NCBI RefSeq assembly: GCF_020089865.1
Contig: NZ_JAIRBM010000017.1
Location: 44,200-108,199, forward strand
DNA length: 64,000 bases
Direction of reading: 5' to 3'
From: Microvirga puerhi
Lineage (GTDB): Bacteria > Pseudomonadota > Alphaproteobacteria > Rhizobiales > Beijerinckiaceae
Below the pieces are notes generated by a model. The model was not told the origin of the DNA. It saw nothing but the letters and a program-made list of their open reading frames with translations, and did not search any database. The translations under genes were made by a program, and so were the position numbers. This document shows positions 53,378 through 63,500 of the stretch, piece after piece (position 1 is the first letter of the stretch; the number at the start of each line of letters is the position of its first letter).

Positions 53378-54183
53378 CTGCTGAGCGACCAATCGGCGAG
53401 GATGATCTCCACGCCTATGTAGACGGTCATTTGCCTCCAGAGCGCCGAGCGGCCGTTGAAGCCTATCTGAGCTCGCAGAAAGACGCTGCGGAGCAGGTTG
53501 CCGCGTATGTCCAGCACCGTGACGCATTGCGCCGGCGCCTCGCCGCGAAGGCAAGCGAACCCATCCCCGCCCGCCTCCGCATCGCCAATGTCATGGCGGA
53601 CAGCCGGCCGCACTCCCTTCGCGGTTGGAAGAACATGGCAGCCGCGGCGGCATGGCTTCTTGTCGGCTCAGCCATCGGAGCCGCGGGTCATGCCTGGATC
53701 ACGTCCGGCACCACCCCTGCGCAGCAACCGCAACAGGTCGCACAGGACGCGATCGCGGCCTATCTCACGTATGTGACCGAGACCGCCCATCCCGTCGAAG
53801 TTGGGGCCAATCAGGAAGCTCATCTGGTCCAATGGCTTTCGCGCAGGCTGGGGAAGCCCATCTTGGCCCCCAATCTGAATGCGCAGGGCTTTCATCTTAT
53901 CGGTGGGCGCCTGCTGCCTGCGGAAGCATCGCCGGCAGCGCTCTTCATGTATGAGGACGAGCAGGGAAAACGCCTGACGCTCTATGCCAGATCCGGCGGA
54001 GGCGAAGAGCCTACGGCCTTCCGGTTCGAGGCGAAAGGTGATGTCGCTGCTTTCTCCTGGATCGATAAGGATCTATCCTACGTGATCACGGGCCGTACGG
54101 ACAGGGCAACGCTGCTGACGATTGCAGAAGCCATCTATAAGCAGATGGAAACCCGAGCTCCTATCAGCAAGGACAAGCTTTAA
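53374..54183 (+). CDS. Membrane-anchored anti-sigma factor
   Basis: 269 aa from ATG 53374, coupled to the sigma gene by ATGA. The N-terminal cytoplasmic part (EDDLHAYVDGHLPPERRAAVEAYL) follows the anti-sigma domain pattern but lacks the HxxxCxxC zinc motif. One membrane segment lies at about residues 87-105 (MAAAAAWLLVGSAIGAAGHAWI), followed by a ~160-residue periplasmic domain. It would hold the ECF sigma factor inactive until an envelope signal. Confidence 0.85.
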   Translation: MTAERPIGEDDLHAYVDGHLPPERRAAVEAYLSSQKDAAEQVAAYVQHRDALRRRLAAKASEPIPARLRIANVMADSRPHSLRGWKNMAAAAAWLLVGSAIGAAGHAWITSGTTPAQQPQQVAQDAIAAYLTYVTETAHPVEVGANQEAHLVQWLSRRLGKPILAPNLNAQGFHLIGGRLLPAEASPAALFMYEDEQGKRLTLYARSGGGEEPTAFRFEAKGDVAAFSWIDKDLSYVITGRTDRATLLTIAEAIYKQMETRAPISKDKL

Positions 54184-54199
54184 AGGCAGCTCTCGGCTG

Positions 54200-54478
54200 T
54201 CATCCGGCATCACTCTCCAATTGTCCGAGCTGTTCTGGGCCGGCAATTTGCTTTTCGATCGGACTTTCTGCAGTTCGAAAGGTCTGCAGCGCTTTGGTGA
54301 CGAGCAGATCCAGCTTTCCTTCGCCCCGTTCTAAGTCAGCTAAGAGAGCATCCCGCATATGCGGTGTCCAAAATGCCGCGATATGGTCACGGATCCCGGT
54401 GATGGCCTGCTGCTCCGGATAGGACCTGAAAAAGTCCGCGATCTGGTTGGCCATGCGGGCCAGCTTTTGGGTGGTCAT
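54200..54478 (-). CDS. fdsD: NAD-dependent formate dehydrogenase delta subunit
   Basis: 92 aa, first residues MTTQKLARMANQIADFFRSYPEQQAITGIRDHIAAFWTPHMR, the conserved FdsD pattern (MANQI..FF and HI..FWTP.MR). It is a small accessory subunit of the FdsABG(D) formate dehydrogenase, required for a stable or active complex. It is the last gene of the operon, overlapping fdhD by ATGA. Confidence 0.9.
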   Translation of the reverse strand: MTTQKLARMANQIADFFRSYPEQQAITGIRDHIAAFWTPHMRDALLADLERGEGKLDLLVTKALQTFRTAESPIEKQIAGPEQLGQLESDAG

Positions 54479-55320
54479 GGCAAAGCGTCCAGTATGCCGA
54501 TGCGCTCGCGTCCGTGAAACACCGTCATGGTGTCACGACGAGCGACAGCGACGAGCGTCATGTCGTGGAGGCGCGCGCGATCCACGGCGAGTGACGTCGG
54601 CGCAGAAATTGCGACGATGGCCCTCCCTCCGAAAGCTGCCACTTTTTCCACCAGCTCAAAGGAACAACGACTGGTGACGATGCAGAAACCATTGTCGGGG
54701 GCAATCGTGTCTCGACAAAGGGCGCCAATCAGCTTGTCCAGTGCATTGTGGCGTCCGACATCTTCGCGAACCACGACAAGGTTTCCGTTGAGATCGGCCC
54801 ACGCTGCCGCATGGACCGCGTGTGTCGCCGCGTTGAGAGGCTGGCGCAACTCAAGAGTATCGAGAGCAGATCGTATTGAAGCGATCGGGATGACCGGGCC
54901 GTCGTTCCCGAACGTTCGGCGCGCCACCGGCAGTGAATCGAGATCGTCAATCCCACATACCCCGCATCCCGTACGTCCGGCGAGGGCGCGCTTGCGCGCG
55001 AGGTGTATGTGAAGTCGCTCGGCGGACAAATCGACCAAGAGCTTGACGCCGCGCGGCTCCCGTTCCACGCGGATTGAACGGATGTCAGACACCGTCTCAA
55101 CGATACCTTCGGTAAGGCTGAAGCCGACAGCGAAATCCTCCAAGTCACTCGGGCTTGCCATCATGACGGCAAATGGGATTCCAGCATAAACGATATTGAC
55201 GGGCTCCTCGGCAGGAATGGCCCGCGTTGCAGCCATATCGTCCTCTTTCTCGAAGGAGACGATGGAAATTGCGGCCTCCACAGCCGTGGGAAGCGCAGTC
55301 CCTGCCCTATTCGGCTGCAT
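54475..55320 (-). CDS. fdhD: Formate dehydrogenase sulfurtransferase FdhD (FdsC)
   Basis: 281 aa from ATG 55320, overlapping fdsA by 14 bases; earlier codons lie inside fdsA. Family signatures: EEPVNIVYAGIPFAVMMASPSDLEDFAVGFSLTEGI, the CxxC persulfide site in GRTGCGVCGIDDL, THAVHAAAWAD, VVVREDVGRHNALDKLIG and ISAPTSLAVDRARL. FdhD transfers sulfur to the Mo-bisMGD cofactor of the FDH catalytic subunit, essential for activity. Confidence 0.93.
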   Translation of the reverse strand: MQPNRAGTALPTAVEAAISIVSFEKEDDMAATRAIPAEEPVNIVYAGIPFAVMMASPSDLEDFAVGFSLTEGIVETVSDIRSIRVEREPRGVKLLVDLSAERLHIHLARKRALAGRTGCGVCGIDDLDSLPVARRTFGNDGPVIPIASIRSALDTLELRQPLNAATHAVHAAAWADLNGNLVVVREDVGRHNALDKLIGALCRDTIAPDNGFCIVTSRCSFELVEKVAAFGGRAIVAISAPTSLAVDRARLHDMTLVAVARRDTMTVFHGRERIGILDALP

Positions 55321-58150
55321 TGAGAGGGGTCTCGATGCGCTTGAGGCGCTGCTCCTCTTCAAGGAACATCTCCTGCCAGTCGGAAAGTCGGTTGGTGCGT
55401 CGCACCTGCACGGCTGTCACTTTATACTCGGGGCAATTGGTCGCCCAGTCGGAATAGTCCGTGGTCACGACGTTCGCGCCTGTCTTGGCATGATGGAATG
55501 TCGTATAGACGACACCCGGCTGCATGCGTTCGCTGATGAGGGCTCGAAGAGTAATGCCGCCGGAGCGGCTTTCCAACAACACCATGTCACCGGCCACGAT
55601 CCCGCGGCTTTCCGCATCGAATGGATGGATCTCGAGAACATCCTCCTCATGCCAGCGGCTGTTTTCGGTTCGGCGTGTCTGGGCCCCGACATTGTATTGT
55701 GTGAGGATACGACCCGTCGTCAAAAGCAGCGGGAAAAGTGGTCCGGTGCGTTCTTCCGTCGGCACGAACTCGGTCAGCATGAACTTGCCCTTGCCGCGGA
55801 CGAAGCGGTCCACATGCATCGTCGGAGTGCCTAACGGAGCAGCCTCGTTGCACGGCCACTGAATGGAACCGAGCAAGTCGAGCTTTTCATAGGACACGCC
55901 GGCAAACGTGGGAGTCAGCCTGGAGATCTCGTCCATGATCTCGCTCGGATGTGCATAGTTCATCCGATAGCCGAGAGCGTTCGAGAGGGCGATTGTGACC
56001 TCCCAGTCTGCCATTCCGGCAAGTGGCGGCATCACTTTGCGGACGCGATTGATCCGCCGCTCCGCATTGGTGAAAGTGCCATCCTTTTCCAGGAACGAAG
56101 AGCCTGGAAGAAATACATGGGCGTATTTTGCAGTCTCATTCAAGAAGATGTCCTGAATGACGATGCATTCCATCGACTCAAGTCCAGCGGTCACATGCTG
56201 TGTGTCGGGGTCGGATTGCGCAATATCTTCCCCCTGAATGTAGAGACCCTTGAAACGCCCCTCGACCGCTTCGTCGAGCATGTTCGGAATGCGAAGTCCC
56301 GGATCGCTCCGGAGCGGCACGTTCCAGAGCGCCTCGAACATATGCCGAGTCGCATCGTCGGAGACATGCCGATAGCCGGAAAACTCATGGGGGAAGGATC
56401 CCATGTCACAGGATCCTTGCACATTGTTCTGACCGCGCAAGGGATTGATACCAACACCGCCCCGCCCGAGGTTTCCAGTCGCCATGGCGAGATTGGCCAT
56501 TCCCATGACCATGGTCGACCCCTGACTGTGCTCGGTGACACCCAGGCCATAATAGATTGCCGCATTGCCACCCGTAGCGTAGAGCCGTGCGGCGGCGCGC
56601 ATGTCAGCTGCCGGAACGCCGGTCACGCGCTCGACAGCCTCAGGCGAATGGCGATCTTCGGCAATGAAGCGTGCCCAGGATTCGAAGTCCGCCGGATCAC
56701 AGCGCTCACGAATGTAGGCCTCATTCACGAGCCCCTCGGTCACCACGACATGAGCCAGCGCGTTGATGAGGGCCACGTTCGTGCCGGGAAGCAATTGCAG
56801 ATGATAATCCGCGAGGACATGCGGCGACTTCACGAGATCGATCCGCCGCGGATCGATCACGATGAGGCGTGCCTCCTCCCGAAGGCGGCGTTTCATGCGT
56901 GAGGCGAAAACGGGATGGCCGTCGGTCGGATTAGCACCGATCACCACGATCACGTCGGCCTGACTTACAGAGGCGAAATCCTGCGTTCCGGCCGAAGTGC
57001 CAAGGGTCGTCTTGAGGCCGTATCCCGTCGGCGAATGACAGACGCGGGCGCAAGTATCCACATTGTTGTTGCCGAAGCCGGCGCGAACCAGCTTCTGAAC
57101 CAGGAAGGTTTCCTCATTCGTGCAGCGGGAGGACGTAATGCCGCCGATAGAATCACGGCCATACTGCGTCTGGATGCGCTTGAATTCACTTGCCGCATGC
57201 TCGAACGCCTTCTCCCACGACACGATCCGCCAAGGATCTGTGATCTTCTCCCGTATCATCGGCGTCGTGATGCGCTCCTTGTGAGTCGCGTAGCCCCACG
57301 CAAAGCGGCCCTTAACGCAGGAATGCCCCTCGTTGGCCTTGCCATCCTTGTAGGGCACCATGCGCACGACGGTGTTGCCCTTCATCTCCGCCTTGAAGGA
57401 ACAGCCGACGCCGCAATAGGCACATGTGGTGATCACGGAATGCTCAGGCTTGCCGAGCTCGATCACGCTCTTCTCGTTCAAGGTGGCCGTAGGACAGGCC
57501 TGGACGCAGGCACCGCAGGATACGCACTCGGAACCGAAGAAATCCGTCCCTCCAGGCGAGACACGGGAATCAAATCCTCGTCCCTGGATTGTTAGCGCGA
57601 AGGTTCCCTGCACTTCCTCGCAAGCCCGCACACAGCGCGAACATACGATGCATTTGGAGTCCTCGAAGGTGAAGTAAGGATTCGAGGTGTCGATCGGCGC
57701 CTTGAGATGGTTGTCGCCTTTGTAGCCGTAGCGGATCTCGCGCAGGCCCACGTCGCCGGCCATATCCTGTAGTTCGCAGTCGCCGTTCGCCGAGCAGGTG
57801 AGACAGTCGAGCGGATGATCGGAGATGTAGAGCTCCATGACGCCGCGCCGCAGATCGGCCAGGCGCGACGTCTGCGTGTGAACGACCATGTCGGCCTCTA
57901 CGGGGGTGGTGCAGGACGCCGGCGTTCCACGACGCCCTTCTATCTCCACGAGACAGAGGCGACAGGAACCGAAGGGCTCAAGCGAGTCGGTTGCGCAGAG
58001 TTTGGGAATCTTGGTGCCCATCATCATGGCCGCCGCCATGACCGAGGTTCCGGCCGGCACCGTCACCGCCTGCCCGTCGATAACGAGGCTGACCATCGCA
58101 TCGGACTTGCGAATGGGTGTTCCGTAATCCGTTTCCTGAATCAGAGCCAT
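55307..58150 (-). CDS. fdsA: NAD-dependent formate dehydrogenase alpha (Mo catalytic) subunit
   Basis: 947 aa from ATG 58150. N-terminal 2Fe-2S domain with Cys52, 63, 66, 80; an His112-Cys116-Cys119-Cys125 site; two 4Fe-4S centres (CIVCSRCVRAC near 168-177 and CVSCGACVQAC near 209-219); then the molybdopterin oxidoreductase domain with a fifth cluster (CAYCGVGC) and the Mo-ligand Cys371 in ARVCHSPTGYG. There is no selenocysteine. The C-terminal molydop_binding region includes LTTGRILTQYN. It oxidises formate to CO2, sending electrons to FdsB. A GTG at 58165 overlapping the fdsB stop is an alternative start. Confidence 0.95.
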   Translation of the reverse strand: MALIQETDYGTPIRKSDAMVSLVIDGQAVTVPAGTSVMAAAMMMGTKIPKLCATDSLEPFGSCRLCLVEIEGRRGTPASCTTPVEADMVVHTQTSRLADLRRGVMELYISDHPLDCLTCSANGDCELQDMAGDVGLREIRYGYKGDNHLKAPIDTSNPYFTFEDSKCIVCSRCVRACEEVQGTFALTIQGRGFDSRVSPGGTDFFGSECVSCGACVQACPTATLNEKSVIELGKPEHSVITTCAYCGVGCSFKAEMKGNTVVRMVPYKDGKANEGHSCVKGRFAWGYATHKERITTPMIREKITDPWRIVSWEKAFEHAASEFKRIQTQYGRDSIGGITSSRCTNEETFLVQKLVRAGFGNNNVDTCARVCHSPTGYGLKTTLGTSAGTQDFASVSQADVIVVIGANPTDGHPVFASRMKRRLREEARLIVIDPRRIDLVKSPHVLADYHLQLLPGTNVALINALAHVVVTEGLVNEAYIRERCDPADFESWARFIAEDRHSPEAVERVTGVPAADMRAAARLYATGGNAAIYYGLGVTEHSQGSTMVMGMANLAMATGNLGRGGVGINPLRGQNNVQGSCDMGSFPHEFSGYRHVSDDATRHMFEALWNVPLRSDPGLRIPNMLDEAVEGRFKGLYIQGEDIAQSDPDTQHVTAGLESMECIVIQDIFLNETAKYAHVFLPGSSFLEKDGTFTNAERRINRVRKVMPPLAGMADWEVTIALSNALGYRMNYAHPSEIMDEISRLTPTFAGVSYEKLDLLGSIQWPCNEAAPLGTPTMHVDRFVRGKGKFMLTEFVPTEERTGPLFPLLLTTGRILTQYNVGAQTRRTENSRWHEEDVLEIHPFDAESRGIVAGDMVLLESRSGGITLRALISERMQPGVVYTTFHHAKTGANVVTTDYSDWATNCPEYKVTAVQVRRTNRLSDWQEMFLEEEQRLKRIETPLNAAE

Positions 58151-58161
58151 CGCAATGCGCC

Positions 58162-59718
58162 TCACTCAGCCGCCGCGCGCAAAGGCGGTGCTTTGTCGAA
58201 ATCATCAGGGAAATGTGCGAGGCCACTTCGCACGGGAACCGGGGTAAGACCGCCCATGGCGCAGAGGGACGCATCGGTCATGAGCTGACACAAATCATCG
58301 AGAAGCGCGAAGTTTCTTTCCCGCTCCACTCCCGCGATGATGCGATCGAGCACTTCCACGCCACGAACCGCACCGATCCGGCACGGCGTGCACTTTCCGC
58401 AGCTCTCCGCGGCACAGAATTCGAAGGCAAATCGAGCCTGCTGGGCAAGATCGACGGTATCGTCGAAAACCACGATCCCGCCATGGCCCAGCATGCCTTT
58501 CGCCGCGGCCAATGTTTCGTAGTCGAAGGGAAGGTCCAGCATCGATTCCGGAAAATACGCTCCCAGGGGACCACCAACCTGGACAGCCTTCACCGACCGT
58601 CCTGTCATTGTACCGCCGCCGAAATCGTAAACAAGTTCGCGAAGCGTGACGCCAAATCCCAGCTCGATCAGCCCGCCCTGTCTCACATTGCCGGCGAGCT
58701 GGACGGGCATCGTCCCGCGGGAGCGGCCCATGCCATAATCCGCATAGGCCTTCGCTCCATGCGCGAGAATCCAGGGGATCACCGCGAAGGACAGGGCATT
58801 GTTAACGACAGTCGGCTTCCCGAAGAGACCCTCGATGGCCGGCACCGGTGGCTTCGCCCGCACGACCCCGCGCTTTCCCTCAAGACTCTCAAGTAACGAA
58901 GTTTCCTCGCCGCAGATATAGGCGCCTGCTCCCAGCCGGGTTTCCAGCTCGAAGGATCGCCCAGATCCCAGAACGGACGGTCCGAGATATCCGGCCTCTG
59001 TCGCAATCTCGATGGCGCGGCTCATCACTCGGAACGCGTGCAGATACTCGGACCGGATATAAATGAACCCCTTTGTTGCGCCGACGGCGAGGCCCGCAAT
59101 CAGCATCCCTTCGATGAGGCAAAAGGGGTCCCCTTCCATGAGCATACGGTCGGCGAAAGTGCCGCTGTCTCCCTCATCCGCATTACAGACGACATATTTC
59201 TGACCCGCGTCGCGATGCAGGACCGTGTCCCACTTGATTGCCGTCGGAAATCCGGCACCACCGCGCCCACGCAGGCCCGACTCCCTCACCTCGTCGACGA
59301 CAGCGGCGGGTGCAAGTCTCAAAGCGCATTCAAGTGCTTTGAACCCATCATGAGCGCGATAATCCTGCAGTGACAGCGGATCGACGATACCGCATCGTGC
59401 GAAGGTCAGGCGGCGCTGACGGGCAAGATAAGAATGCTCCTCCATTCGCCCAATCCGGCGCGCATGAGGTGCCCCTTGCAGGAAGCCGGCCTCGAAGAGA
59501 CTTGGAATGTCTGCAGGGCTCAATGGCCCATAGGCGATGCGCCCCTCAGGCGTTTCGATCTCGACCAGTGGTTCAAGCCAGAACAATCCGCGCGAACCCG
59601 TCCGGACAAGATCGAGAACAATGCCACGTCGGGTCGCTTCATCGGACAGCATGTGGCCGATCCGCCCGGCGCCTAGCGCCAAGGAGGCAGCATCCTGGGA
59701 GAGAAAGACCCGCATCAT
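58162..59718 (-). CDS. fdsB: NAD-dependent formate dehydrogenase beta (diaphorase) subunit
   Basis: 518 aa. After a ~110-residue N-terminal domain comes the NuoF-like core: FMN/NADH site GLRGRGGAGFPTAIKWDTV and YVVCNADEGDSGTFADRMLMEGDP, YLHAFRVM, the GAGAYICGEETSLLESLEGKRG motif, and the 4Fe-4S site ESCGKCTPCRIG. It passes electrons from FdsA/FdsG to NAD+. ATG 59718 overlaps the fdsG stop (ATGA). Confidence 0.95.
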   Translation of the reverse strand: MMRVFLSQDAASLALGAGRIGHMLSDEATRRGIVLDLVRTGSRGLFWLEPLVEIETPEGRIAYGPLSPADIPSLFEAGFLQGAPHARRIGRMEEHSYLARQRRLTFARCGIVDPLSLQDYRAHDGFKALECALRLAPAAVVDEVRESGLRGRGGAGFPTAIKWDTVLHRDAGQKYVVCNADEGDSGTFADRMLMEGDPFCLIEGMLIAGLAVGATKGFIYIRSEYLHAFRVMSRAIEIATEAGYLGPSVLGSGRSFELETRLGAGAYICGEETSLLESLEGKRGVVRAKPPVPAIEGLFGKPTVVNNALSFAVIPWILAHGAKAYADYGMGRSRGTMPVQLAGNVRQGGLIELGFGVTLRELVYDFGGGTMTGRSVKAVQVGGPLGAYFPESMLDLPFDYETLAAAKGMLGHGGIVVFDDTVDLAQQARFAFEFCAAESCGKCTPCRIGAVRGVEVLDRIIAGVERERNFALLDDLCQLMTDASLCAMGGLTPVPVRSGLAHFPDDFDKAPPLRAAAE

Positions 59719-60191
59719 GAATCCCTCGCCTGCTGGACTACGGCGTCGAGCCTGGCCATGTCGAGCCGCCCGATGGGCTCACCGTCGAAAAGAGCAGAGG
59801 GCGAGCACGCACAAAGCCCAAGGCAATAGACACCCTCTACCGTAAGAGTTCCATCCCGGGTCGTCTCGCCCCAGCTGATTCCCAACTTGGAAAGGAAGTC
59901 GATCGCGAGTCCTGAGCTGTTCATGGACTGGCAGGCCTCTGCCCGGCACAATTTGAGGACATGTCGGCCGGGCGGCGTGCGGCGGAAATCGTGATAGAAA
60001 GTTACGATGCCATGGATTTCTGCCTTGGAGAGGTTGAGGGCTGAAGCAACCAGGGGAATCGCCTGATCCGGTATAAAACCGAACTCATCCTGAAGGGCAT
60101 GCAGGACAGGCAACGCGGCGCCATCGAGCGACGCATGCATCGCGATGATCTCGGAGGCGCGGGAATCATCCCATTGGACCGGCTTGAGCAT
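59715..60191 (-). CDS. fdsG: NAD-dependent formate dehydrogenase gamma (2Fe-2S) subunit
   Basis: 158 aa from ATG 60191, preceded by GGGGAG; the 20-residue longer form lacks a site. NuoE-like: ALPVLHALQDEFGFIPDQAIPLVASALNLSKAEIHGIVTFYHDF, then LCRAEACQSMNSS and VYCLGLCACSPSALF supplying the four Cys of a 2Fe-2S cluster. First gene of the fdsG-fdsB-fdsA-fdhD-fdsD operon. Confidence 0.93.
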   Translation of the reverse strand: MLKPVQWDDSRASEIIAMHASLDGAALPVLHALQDEFGFIPDQAIPLVASALNLSKAEIHGIVTFYHDFRRTPPGRHVLKLCRAEACQSMNSSGLAIDFLSKLGISWGETTRDGTLTVEGVYCLGLCACSPSALFDGEPIGRLDMARLDAVVQQARDS

Positions 60192-60599
60192 CTTCTCCCC
60201 TGGAATGGCTCTGACCTGGGGAAGACTGACCAAAATCAGGGTAGCATGCAATAAGACTCATTCACGCTGCGGCATGCGCCCGGTGGAGCATCACAGGTTC
60301 AGCGTCTGGCGCTCAGCCTCGGCCGTGGGGACTTGGATTGGAGGCGCTGTCGAGAGAGGCGTTATCGAGATCAACCGAGACACCTTCAAGCCAATTTACA
60401 GACGGCCCCGGTCAACAGCAAAGATGAGGCGCTGCCGCTCTGAAAGACGGGCTCTAGTCCCGCAGGACCGCTTCACCCCAAGGAACGAATGTCATGAGAC
60501 TATATACCTAAAAGCGAGCTTCGCCCTCGAATCGACGCCATACAACAAGAAAGGCCCCGGTGTGCTCCACACCGGGGCCTTCGTTCATCCAAGCACGGT
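60192..60599. other. Intergenic region upstream of fds operon
   Basis: 408 bases between fdsG and the RTX-type gene. It contains the terminator at 60551-60581. Two GCATGC palindromes flank a stretch upstream of fdsG. An open + strand frame across the region has no ribosome site or family pattern. No regulator gene (fdsR-like) is present here. Confidence 0.45.
60551..60581 (-). terminator. Strong terminator hairpin after RTX-type gene
   Basis: AAGGCCCCGGTGTG (60551-60564) pairs perfectly with CACACCGGGGCCTT (60568-60581) over a 3-base loop. On the minus strand it is followed by TCTTGTTG, a U-rich tail, 19 bases after the stop of the gene ending at 60600. Confidence 0.8.
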
Positions 60600-63500
60600 T
60601 TAGATGAAGAGCATTTCCTTGTAGGAGAAGCCCTTGAGCGCCTTGTTGTTGGTAAACGTGGCAATCGCCACCCCGGCCTTCGACCCCGAGCCGTCGGCAT
60701 CATAGTACAGCACGTGCTTGTGGCTGTCGTAGACGAAGAAGTCGTCCTTGTCCTTGGCCTTGTCGAGGCTGAAGAACTTCGCCGCCATCTTCACCGGCTT
60801 GGCCTCGGTGCCCTTCTTGATCGCCGCATAAAGCGTCTTGTTCGCCTTGAACAGCGCATTGTCGAGCCAGATCGTGTCGTCCTTGACCGAGTAGTCCTTG
60901 ATCAGGTCCTTATTCTTGGACTTGTTCAGCTTGGTGTCGAACACGAAGGTGTCCTTGCCCTTGCCGCCGGTGAGCTGATCGTTACCCAAGCCACCCCACA
61001 GCTTGTCGTTGCCGGCCCCACCGCCGAGCCTGTCGTTCTTGGCGCCACCCTTGAACACATCGTTGCCGGCGGTGCCCGCCGTGACCTCGGGATTGACGTC
61101 GTTGACGGCAATCGCAAAGGTCTGGTTGGCGACGCCGCCATGGCCGTCGGTGACCTGGACGGTGACGTTGTGGGATTTCGCCTGTTCGAAGTCGAGCCTA
61201 AAGCCATCGGCGACCAGGATCTGGGTGCCGGAGAGCATGAAGCGGCCGCCGGCATTGTCGAGCAGGGTATAGGACAAGGCATCGTGATCCGCATCGGACG
61301 CCGAGAGCGTACCGGCGAGCGTGCCGGCGGCCGCATATTCCTTGGTCAGTCCCGTTGCGGCAAAAGACAGACCAGACGGCGCATGGTTCGTCGTCGGCGT
61401 TTCATCAACGTCGCTCAGGTTGATGCGGATTGTCTGCTCCGACGATTTGTGATCGGGGCTTGTATCCGTAGCAACGACTTTGATGTCGTAGTACTTGGCT
61501 CCATTCGGGAGAGCTTCCCAATCAAGCTTTGTGCCATCAGCGACCAGGATTTTTGTCATGGTCGCGTCGAGCATGAAGCGCCCACCCGCGCTGTCGCTTA
61601 GCGAGTAGGTTACGGCTTGCCCTTCCGGATCATGCGCCGTCAGAGTTCCCACTTCCGTATTCGTAGGTGTGTTCTCGGCAATGGTGACAGCCGTGGCGGC
61701 ATTGAGACGGATGTTGTCCGGCCCCTCGTTGACATCGGCGATGTTGATCTTGAAGGCCTGCGTCGCGCTGACACCGCCCGGCTTGCCGTCATCGGCCTTC
61801 ATATAGACCATGACAAACTTCTGGTTTGCAGGGAGCGTCTCGAAATCGATGCCGGCCTTCAGCTTGAGCTGCTTGTTGCCGTTGCCGTCGTCGACGATCT
61901 CGAACAGGTTGTTGGCATTGCCGGCAACCGTATTGTCGAAGGTCCAGGTGAAGGTGGTATCGCCTGGATCGCTGTCATGCGCCGAGAGGTTGCCGGTGAA
62001 AGCGGCGTTCTCGTTGATGTCGACCGACGTCCCGCCGTTCAACTTAAGATTATCAGGCGCGTGATTGCCTTGCACGACGTCCTTCACGGTGATGGTGAAG
62101 GTTTGGAAGGTCGACAGAGAGCCCGGACCGCCATTCTTGTCCGAGACTTTCAGGGTGACAGTGAAAGGCTGGTCCCCGACTCCGTCTGGAAGTGCCTTTG
62201 CGACGGTCAGATGGCCGGTCGCATCGACAGCAAACAGACCACCGGCATCGGCCGCGTTCCCTAGCGCGTCCTTGAGTTCGAAGACGAGGCCTGCCTGCCC
62301 GTCCTCCGGGTCGTGGGCAGAGAAGACGCCGACTTGGGTAGTGAGACCAGCATCCTCATTGACCTGCGCATTGGAGAGGCCGTCGATGACAGGAGCGTGT
62401 TCTACGTTCTTAACGATCACGTTGACCGCCTGAGCGGTCGTGCCGCCCTGGCCGTCCGAGATGTTGACCACTAGGTTAAAAGGCGTGTCCGTTGTTACTG
62501 GCAGCTTGCTGGCATCTGCGATGCTGATCACACCCGTCGCGCTGTCGATAGAGAACAGCCCGTTCTTGGTGTCCGCCAGTGCAAAGCTGATCACCCCGCC
62601 ATCGGTATCGTGCGCAGACACCGTCGCGATAGAGCCTAGCCCGGCATCCTCGTTGAGCAGGATGTTGCCCTGAGCATCCTTCGTGCCGTGGTTCGTCGCC
62701 ATCACGCCGTCAGACACCGGAAGCTGGTTCACGTTGTTGACCGTGATCGACACGTTGCCGTTCGCCGTCAGCGAGCCGTCAGAGGCCTGCAGGGCGTAGC
62801 TCTTAGTGTCGTTGGCCGTCACGTCGATGTTGCCGTCGGCCACCTGGATCGTGTTGCCGACGATCTTGAACCGGCCGTCGGCGCTGGTCGTGCCGCCGTT
62901 CAGTCCCCCCTGGAAGGTGTAGATGATCGTCTGGCCGTCCACGTCCGTCGCCGCCAGCGTCGCCACCACGGTGTTCGCTGCCGAATGCTCGTTCACGTTG
63001 AACGAACCCGACGGCGCCGGAGGCGGGTTGTTCGCCGCCGCCGCAATCGTGAAGGTGTAGTTCTCGGTGTAGGTCAGCGTTCCGTTGCCGGCGTCATAGG
63101 CCACAACACTGAGCGTCTTCGTGCCCACATCCGCCGCCGTGATTGCCGCATTCGTCTTGATCTGACCCGTCGTGGCATCGATCGTAAACTTGCCGTCCGT
63201 CAGCGTGCCGTTGGCGAACTTGTAGAGGTTGTTGCGGAACCCCGCATTCAGCGTGTCCGGATCCACCGCCGTGGCCAGGACCACGTTGGCGCCGGCTCCC
63301 GTCGCGCCCGCTTGCACCGTCTGCTGGCCGGTAAAGGTGAGATCCGTCGCCGCCTCGTTCACGTCGCCGACCGTGACCGTGATCGCCTGGGTGGCACCCG
63401 TCAGGCTGCCGTCATTGGCCCGGACATAGACCGTGTAGGTCTGCTGGGTCTCGTAGTTCAGCGCATTCGCCGCCACCTGCAGCTGGTTGTTGACAATCGT

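Noticed and set aside
60480..60550. Possible tRNA-like T-arm (GATTCGAGGG on the minus strand)
   Set aside because: No matching acceptor, D-arm or anticodon arm could be assembled around it.
60145..60603. Plus-strand open frame upstream of fdsG
   Set aside because: It starts inside fdsG on the opposite strand, passes through the terminator hairpin and shows no family pattern or ribosome site.
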